Shown here piece after piece: positions 31,501-35,052 of a stretch of DNA of 35,052 nucleotides (its first letter is position 1; each line of letters begins with the position of its first letter). Origin of the DNA: JABMRP01 sp964444795 (GTDB lineage Bacteria; Planctomycetota; Planctomycetia; Pirellulales; Thermoguttaceae); assembly GCA_964444795.1 (NCBI GenBank), contig CAYUIQ010000073.1, forward strand, positions 1 to 35,052, written 5' to 3'. The notes under the pieces were generated by a model. It was given only the letters and a program-made list of their open reading frames with translations. It was not told where the DNA came from and did not search any database. The position numbers and the translations under genes are program-made.

Positions 31501-32648
31501 ACGTTCGCGCCGGTGCTTACGTCGTTGCGGCCGATGTAGAGATCGGCCCGACCGCTGCCAGCCTTATCGCGCATGGTCAGCGAGCCACCGGCGGCGATGT
31601 CGACGAGGCCGTGCGATTTGCGTCTGCCGATGATCATTGTGTTGGCGTTGATCGTGTTGGCCGCCCCACCCAGGTTGATCTCGCTGGTGAAGTCCGTGTT
31701 GCCGCGCCATGGGGAATCGCCCACCGTGATGTTGGTGGCGGTGAGCGTGTTGGCGCCGGCCAGGGAGAGCGTGAGGATCCCTTCCATGTCGCCCTCCTGG
31801 GAAACGTTGCTGATCGTTCCCAGGCGGACGTCGCCCACGTTGATCGTTACCGAGGAAGCGCCGGAAAGGTCGAGAAGTCCGCGGGTATCCTCTTCGCTGG
31901 GGGACCAGCGCCGTGCGACGCTCAGCGAGCCGGTTCCGTCACCCAGATCGACCGGCTGGCCGCTGGGCGATACGACCGTGGCACTTCGGCCGTTGACGGC
32001 GACGTCGAATTCCTGGAAAGATGACCAATTCAATCCGCTCCCGGTGCCCTTGACGGTGACACTGCTGCCGAACGTATCCTCGACGTGCAGTCGGTCCAAC
32101 GTGCTCTCGACGACCAGAGCGCCCGTGTAGGCGGCCGGGTCTGCCTGGAATCTGAAGACGGCGTAACTTGCACTGCCCTTGAGATTCAGATTTCCGCTTC
32201 CCGTGAGTGTGGACGTCAGTCGGATATCCCGCCGATTGGTTCCGTTCATTTGGAACGTGGAGTCCGCGTCGACGGCCAGATTACCCCCAACGGCCATGGT
32301 GCGATTGCCGACCCAAGAACTGATCGTTCCGCCGTCCAGGTGCAAATCGTTGACGGTAACCGTGCCGTTGTGCTTCAGGGCCAACGTTCCCGTGCCGTGG
32401 ATGGTCAGTGAATCGCCGGGGAACGTGGGGTTGCTGACGTTGTCCGGCGTGCGCAAGTAGAAACCGGTGATGTGGTATTCGTTGCCCGGCCCGGCGGGGT
32501 TGTCGTCGCTCCAACTCGCGGCACGCTCCCAACTCGTTCCGCCGGGGCTACTTTGAATCTGATCGACGACGGCACCCAGGGCCGTTCCCTGCCCGGCCAG
32601 CATGGCCCCGGCAACCATCGACACGAAAGCAACCATTCGCAAACTCAT
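28461..32648 (-). CDS. PEP-CTERM autotransporter-like repetitive surface protein
   Basis: A 1395-aa exported protein. It begins with a signal peptide (VAFVSMVAGAMLAGQGTALG) and ends with a PEP-CTERM sorting signal: VVPEPSALLLALFGG, a membrane helix and an RRRR cluster, so it is probably processed by an exosortase at the cell surface. Between them are Gly/Asn/Thr-rich beta-helix segments of the autotransporter-associated type, repeating motifs such as GTMDLSGG, INVTNLRVG, TITATNITVG, IDANSIIIGQSG and GLIDFATPGGTLNLGT. A large unit of about 377 residues occurs twice, with a 245-bp stretch identical at the DNA level, and a third partial unit follows. AGAGGAG eight bases before the ATG supports the start. 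Function is probably adhesion or cell-surface structure. Very long open frames on the opposite strand here are artefacts of GC-rich repetitive codons. Confidence 0.88.
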   Translation of the reverse strand: MSLRMVAFVSMVAGAMLAGQGTALGAVVDQIQSSPGGTSWERAASWSDDNPAGPGNEYHITGFYLRTPDNVSNPTFPGDSLTIHGTGTLALKHNGTVTVNDLHLDGGTISSWVGNRTMAVGGNLAVDADSTFQMNGTNRRDIRLTSTLTGSGNLNLKGSASYAVFRFQADPAAYTGALVVESTLDRLHVEDTFGSSVTVKGTGSGLNWSSFQEFDVAVNGRSATVVSPSGQPVDLGDGTGSLSVARRWSPSEEDTRGLLDLSGASSVTINVGDVRLGTISNVSQEGDMEGILTLSLAGANTLTATNITVGDSPWRGNTDFTSEINLGGAANTINANTMIIGRRKSHGLVDIAAGGSLTMRDKAGSGRADLYIGRNDVSTGANVVGTMDLSGGTNFDGLFDVLAVGVKGSTSHNGKVRGILTLAQANTIDANSIIIGQSGNTGATGSGDQSRLHLGGGLNTILTPSLLVGDRKTTGLIDFATPGGTLNLGTSAARTEITLGRKSVSTGANPVGTMDLRDGTANIFASSIVLGQETNTGNSGAPSGTLWLGDGSLDVSGNIHENHASGGEGSSTLNVVGNQTFTIGGVIDVDNFRVGYNAMDGSVTAAAGSPFNVGDGNGNFDIGRRATASTSDTHGTVDLSSAALVTIDVSNLRLGTITNVSQEGDMEGILTLSQAGANTITATNITVGESPWRGNTDFTSEINLGGAANAVNVDTMIVGGRKSKGLVDIAAGGSLIVRDKAGSGRADLYIARNNANTGSKVVGTVDLSGGVTFDALFGVLAVGDKGNTQNGKAQGTLTLAQTNTIDANSIVVGRSGNSGADTAGDQSRLHLGGGLNTILTPSLMVGDRKTTGLIDFATPGGTLNLGTASARTEITLGRKSVGTGNNAAGTMDLRDGTANIFASSIVLGQETNTGNSGAPSGTLWLGDGSLDVSGNIHENHASGGEGSSTLNVVGNQTFTIGGVIDVDNFRVGYNADNGSVSYAAGSTARIGRGSGNLDVGLRTAALTGTPATVGLLDLSDTQGVEINVTNLRVGNILGSPSGEGSAGGALILSQQAGATNSIEAASIIVGDSPARGNGADNSIQLGPGANSINTNTLVLGGQKSRGRITIAAGGTLTLEGRTPGTPVDVDLGFNVTGSTGTNSVGTLDMTGGTLNATIDQMRLGRHRTGSGSGTGTFTFEAGSVTANSILLGTDNGNSTGTVNFSGGTLTAGSIASGGGTANFEFTGGTLHVDTFGTSAIPFDLEQQGGTLAPGDGPGTTTVLGGYDQTAGIFEVQISGLDQGVTPGYDFVDTSGDALLDGSVQPWVIDGFDPTLGDTFDVLTASSVTLGTNFTLDQSQLDPRHAYFSARVIPGGNGQILRLTVVPEPSALLLALFGGSGILVVGLRRRRATGRR
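29740..29984. repeat. Copy 1 of 245-bp exact direct repeat inside the PEP-CTERM gene
   Basis: This stretch is identical base for base to 30871-31115, at an offset of 1131 bases (377 codons). Both copies lie in the same reading frame and encode the same beta-helix segment (including DVSGNIHENHASGGEGSS). Sequence either side diverges at the DNA level while keeping protein similarity. Confidence 0.95.
30871..31115. repeat. Copy 2 of 245-bp exact direct repeat inside the PEP-CTERM gene
   Basis: Exact partner of 29740-29984. Such identity inside an otherwise diverged repeat points to recent duplication or gene conversion, and makes the gene liable to deletion or expansion by recombination, and also to misassembly. 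Confidence 0.95.
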
Positions 32649-32980
32649 GAGATGTCTCCTCTAGATCGTGCGGATCGGTTCGTTCTCCGCAGTCATTCAA
32701 GGTCCCATGCTGGCCGGCTCTGCCAGCGCTGTTGCCAAGAATCCCGCGAGAACGCACTCGATCGCCGCCCCCCCCTAAAGGTGCGGTTTCGTGAGGCGAT
32801 CGTCGCCAATGTCGCCTCGCTTTTGAGTCCTACCTACTTTCCAGAATACTCACACCGACCGCCGAGTGCAACATTTTTGTCACGACAAATCGGCCCAAAT
32901 CATCGCCGCGCCCGCCGGTTCGACAGCCGGATTCCCCCAGAATTTGGGCCGTCCCAGACCACCAGCGATTCTGGCGATCC
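32649..32980. other. Intergenic region upstream of the PEP-CTERM gene
   Basis: No gene is seen. On the minus strand TTGCAC (32871-32866) and TATTCT (32848-32843) are 17 bases apart and could be a weak promoter giving a leader of about 190 bases, which contains a run of eight G (opposite 32768-32775). A perfect short dyad, TTTGTC-AC-GACAAA (32876-32889), lies just upstream of the -35 box and could be an operator. Both are consensus-level readings. Confidence 0.35.
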
Positions 32981-34186
32981 TTATCCATACACGCCGGCGG
33001 CACGGGCCGTGTCGAACAGGGCGATGACGTTCTCCGGTGGGACGGCGGCTTGGATGTTGTGAACCGAGGCCGCGACGTAACCGCCGCCGGGGGCGAAGAT
33101 ACCCACGGCGGCTTCCACTTCCCGGGCAACCTGCTCGGGGGTGCCGAAGGCGAGCGTACCCTGGCAGTCGCACGAGCCCCCCCAGAAGACCAGCCGATCG
33201 CCGAACTGGCGTTTCAACTCCACCGGGTCCATGCCCCGGGCCGTCGTCTGCACCGGGTTGAGGATATCGACGCCCATCTCGATCAGCGTGGGGAGAAAAT
33301 CGAAGATCGCTCCGTCGTTGTGCATGAAGACCTTCATGCCCGTGTTTTGATGAACCCAGTCGAGCCCGCGTTGATAGTAGGGCATGACCAGTTCGCGGAA
33401 CATGGCCACCGAAAGAAACGGCGAGTCCTGGGTTCCCAGGTCATCGTTGAACTGGAGGATTTGCACCCGGTCGCCCACGGCCTCGGAGAAACGCCGCAGG
33501 TTTTCCAGCCAGGCTTCGGTCAGTTTCTCGTACACCGCCCGGACATAGTCGGGCTCGGTGGCCAGGGTAATCATCCACGACTGGAAATCGCCCGTCCCCA
33601 GACCGAAGAACAGCTCGTACGGCGGCCCCAAGGGCGCGATGATCGCCAGATCGGTGTTCTGCCAGAAGGCCTCCGCTTGGGCGTGGTAATGATCGCACTC
33701 GGCCTCCGAGAGCAGCGGCGGTTGCAGTGCGTCGGGATCGGTGTGCAGGGCGCCGGGGTACTTGTCCAATCGGTCGAAGTAAAACCCGTCCTTGGGCATC
33801 CGGGCCATGGGACTGCCGTCTTCGTGACGGAGCAGAAGACTACCGGACGGCTCGATCTCCGGATTATACCCGCCGGGGACCTCGACCGGCGTGCCGTCGA
33901 ACAGGGTCCACGGCTTCCAGTTTTCGTTGCGAATGCCAAACGCCACGTCGGGCCGATTGAGTCCGATGCAGTCGGCACCGAACCGCTGGAGCACGGGGCG
34001 CTCCACCTCGGCCAGCATTTGGTAGATGTCGTACACCCGGGTGGGCGTGTCGATGCCCAGCTTCATTTTGAGCCGGTGATACGTCGAGGCGGCAACGCCC
34101 GACTGGCGTGTACCGCCAAAGTCGATCGGCACCCGGTCCGGTTCCCGGTGGTTAATAGCATGGAGCACGCGTTGGCGGGAGTTCAT
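32981..34186 (-). CDS. MtaA/UroD-family methyltransferase-like protein
   Basis: A 401-aa cytoplasmic TIM-barrel protein of the uroporphyrinogen decarboxylase superfamily, in the branch that includes corrinoid methyltransferases (MtaA/MtbA) rather than true HemE. It opens with the family-typical RVLHAINHREPDRVPIDFGG, has FMHNDGAIFDFLPTLIEMGV and DILNPVQTTARGMDP in the middle, and a late GGSCDCQGTL with two cysteines that may contribute to metal binding. The active-site arginines of HemE near the N-terminus are not in their usual context. Its ATG overlaps the stop of the preceding methyltransferase gene as ATGA, so the two are coupled. A role in moving methyl groups via a corrinoid protein is inferred; no corrinoid protein gene is visible, but it could lie just outside the window. 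Confidence 0.85.
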   Translation of the reverse strand: MNSRQRVLHAINHREPDRVPIDFGGTRQSGVAASTYHRLKMKLGIDTPTRVYDIYQMLAEVERPVLQRFGADCIGLNRPDVAFGIRNENWKPWTLFDGTPVEVPGGYNPEIEPSGSLLLRHEDGSPMARMPKDGFYFDRLDKYPGALHTDPDALQPPLLSEAECDHYHAQAEAFWQNTDLAIIAPLGPPYELFFGLGTGDFQSWMITLATEPDYVRAVYEKLTEAWLENLRRFSEAVGDRVQILQFNDDLGTQDSPFLSVAMFRELVMPYYQRGLDWVHQNTGMKVFMHNDGAIFDFLPTLIEMGVDILNPVQTTARGMDPVELKRQFGDRLVFWGGSCDCQGTLAFGTPEQVAREVEAAVGIFAPGGGYVAASVHNIQAAVPPENVIALFDTARAAGVYG

Positions 34187-35052
34187 TGCGCGAGCACTTC
34201 CTTGGCCGCCCGGATAAACTCGGGACTCGTGCCGCAGCAACCGCCGATGAAATTGGCCCCCGCCTCGACCAGCGCGGGAACGGCTCGGGCGAATCGCTCG
34301 GCGGTCTGCTTGTAGACGGTCTGATCGTTGACCATCTCCGGCAGCCCGGCGTTGGCCTTGATCCAGACGGGCAACTCGGTCGCCGCGCGCAGGCGCCGGC
34401 AAATCGCGGCAAACTCCTCGATCCCCTGGCCACAATTCGAGCCGATCACGTCGGCCCCGGCTTCGGTCAACTGCTCGACCGCCTGCTCCACCGTGGTACC
34501 CATCATCGTGCGGTCGCTGTCCTTGCCCGAGTCGAACGTCATGCATCCGACCACCGGTAGCCCGGTCCCCTTGGCCGCAGTCACGGCGACGCGCGCTTCG
34601 GCCGGATCGGACATCGTCTCGACGACGATCCCGTCGGCACCGGCGCCGGCCATCGCCTGGGCCTGTTCGGCAAAGGCCGCGTGGAGTTCCTCCTCGGGTA
34701 CCTCGCCCATCATCAAGATCACGCCGCTTTGGCCGATCGAGGCGAACACGACCGCCCGATCACCGGCCGCACGGCGGGAGATCTCGACGCCGGCTCGATT
34801 GATCTCGACAGTGCGGTCGGCCAGCTTGTGGCGCGCCAGCATGAAGCGGTTGGCACCGAACGTGTTGGTGATAATCACCCGGCTGCCGGCCTCGACGTAC
34901 GCCCGGGCGACCGCTTCGACCTTCTCGGGGTTCGAGAGGTTCCACTCATCGGGACAAGCGCCGACGTCGAGCCCGCGGGCCAGCAGTTGGGTGCCCCAAG
35001 CCCCGTCGGTCAACACCGGGCCGTGGGCGGTCGGTTGCGAGATCAGGTGGTT
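34183..35052 (-). CDS. Homocysteine S-methyltransferase-domain protein (partial, runs off the window)
   Basis: At least 289 residues of a cobalamin-dependent methionine synthase N-terminal-type (MetH/BHMT/Hcy-binding) domain. Motifs: TDGAWGTQLLARG, IITNTFGANRF, GSNCGQGIEEF and GGCCGTSPEFIRAA, giving the three zinc-binding cysteines of this family. An internal GTG at 35016 could start it, but the frame is open to the window edge (reading NHLISQPTAHGPV before it), so the true start is probably beyond 35052. Only the homocysteine-binding type domain is present, without folate or cobalamin domains. It is joined by a 4-base overlap to an MtaA/UroD-family gene. Together they resemble a methyl-transfer pair that uses a separate corrinoid protein; the methyl donor and acceptor are not known. 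Confidence 0.9.
   Translation of the reverse strand, partial: NHLISQPTAHGPVLTDGAWGTQLLARGLDVGACPDEWNLSNPEKVEAVARAYVEAGSRVIITNTFGANRFMLARHKLADRTVEINRAGVEISRRAAGDRAVVFASIGQSGVILMMGEVPEEELHAAFAEQAQAMAGAGADGIVVETMSDPAEARVAVTAAKGTGLPVVGCMTFDSGKDSDRTMMGTTVEQAVEQLTEAGADVIGSNCGQGIEEFAAICRRLRAATELPVWIKANAGLPEMVNDQTVYKQTAERFARAVPALVEAGANFIGGCCGTSPEFIRAAKEVLAQ

Noticed and set aside
28617..32024. 1135-codon plus-strand open frame, with further plus-strand frames at 29746-30864 and 30877-31416
   Set aside because: They lie opposite the PEP-CTERM gene, which has a signal peptide, sorting signal and ribosome binding site. The antisense frames mirror the repeats and have no start signals or domains.

Overview
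The window is GC-rich, densely coded bacterial DNA, most likely from a planctomycete of the Pirellulales type. The evidence is the gene content: a PEP-CTERM autotransporter-like surface protein, a large NPCBM/HzsA-like di-haem secreted protein, a PHP-type (DUF3604) secreted protein, MtaA/UroD-family methyltransferases, and long intergenic palindromes of the kind that litter planctomycete genomes. Phylum is well supported; genus is not resolvable here. I saw no rRNA, tRNA or CRISPR array.

Layout. 1-1900 (+): a MoxR AAA+ ATPase overlapping a Sfp-type phosphopantetheinyl transferase. 4740-1912 (-): a translationally coupled signalling operon of a receiver-only response regulator, a dCache-like sensor histidine kinase and a short DHp protein with a degenerate ATPase domain, the last looking like a Spo0B/ChpT-type phosphotransferase. 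4878-5264 (-): remnant of a UroD/MtaA-family gene. 5340-9232 (+): an M28 peptidase and a secreted CBM/beta-propeller/DUF3604 protein separated by a planctomycete palindrome. 9375-9690 (+): a truncated, frameshifted transposase. 14299-9723 (-): an ABC exporter operon (ATPase, permease with a very large His-containing external loop, and a 585-aa membrane-anchored protein of unknown function). 14601-16520 (+): folC and a small exported protein, facing an S41 C-terminal processing peptidase (17809-16427, -).

17918-21869 (+): a promoter with a consensus -35, a perfect 20-bp stem-loop, an 842-aa exported protein with a likely alpha-toroid domain, and the sodium/glutamate symporter gltS. 21931-23268: a REP-associated tyrosine transposase (RAYT) unit bounded by 16-bp inverted repeats and holding a perfect hairpin. 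23446-26358 (+): HzsA-related di-haem protein. 26377-26464: a perfect 29-bp inverted repeat. 26712-28526 (+): a PAS-PAS histidine kinase. 28461-32648 (-): a 1395-aa repetitive PEP-CTERM protein with a 245-bp exact internal duplication. 35052-32981 (-): a homocysteine S-methyltransferase-domain protein (partial at the edge) coupled to an MtaA/UroD-family protein, probably a corrinoid-linked methyl-transfer cassette.

The strongest leads for something undescribed are the three-gene phosphorelay with a kinase-dead DHp protein, the ABC exporter operon with its unidentified third subunit, the HzsA-like di-haem protein, and the RAYT unit beside several unrelated long palindromes. None of these could be checked against a database here; all family assignments come from motifs read in the translated sequence.
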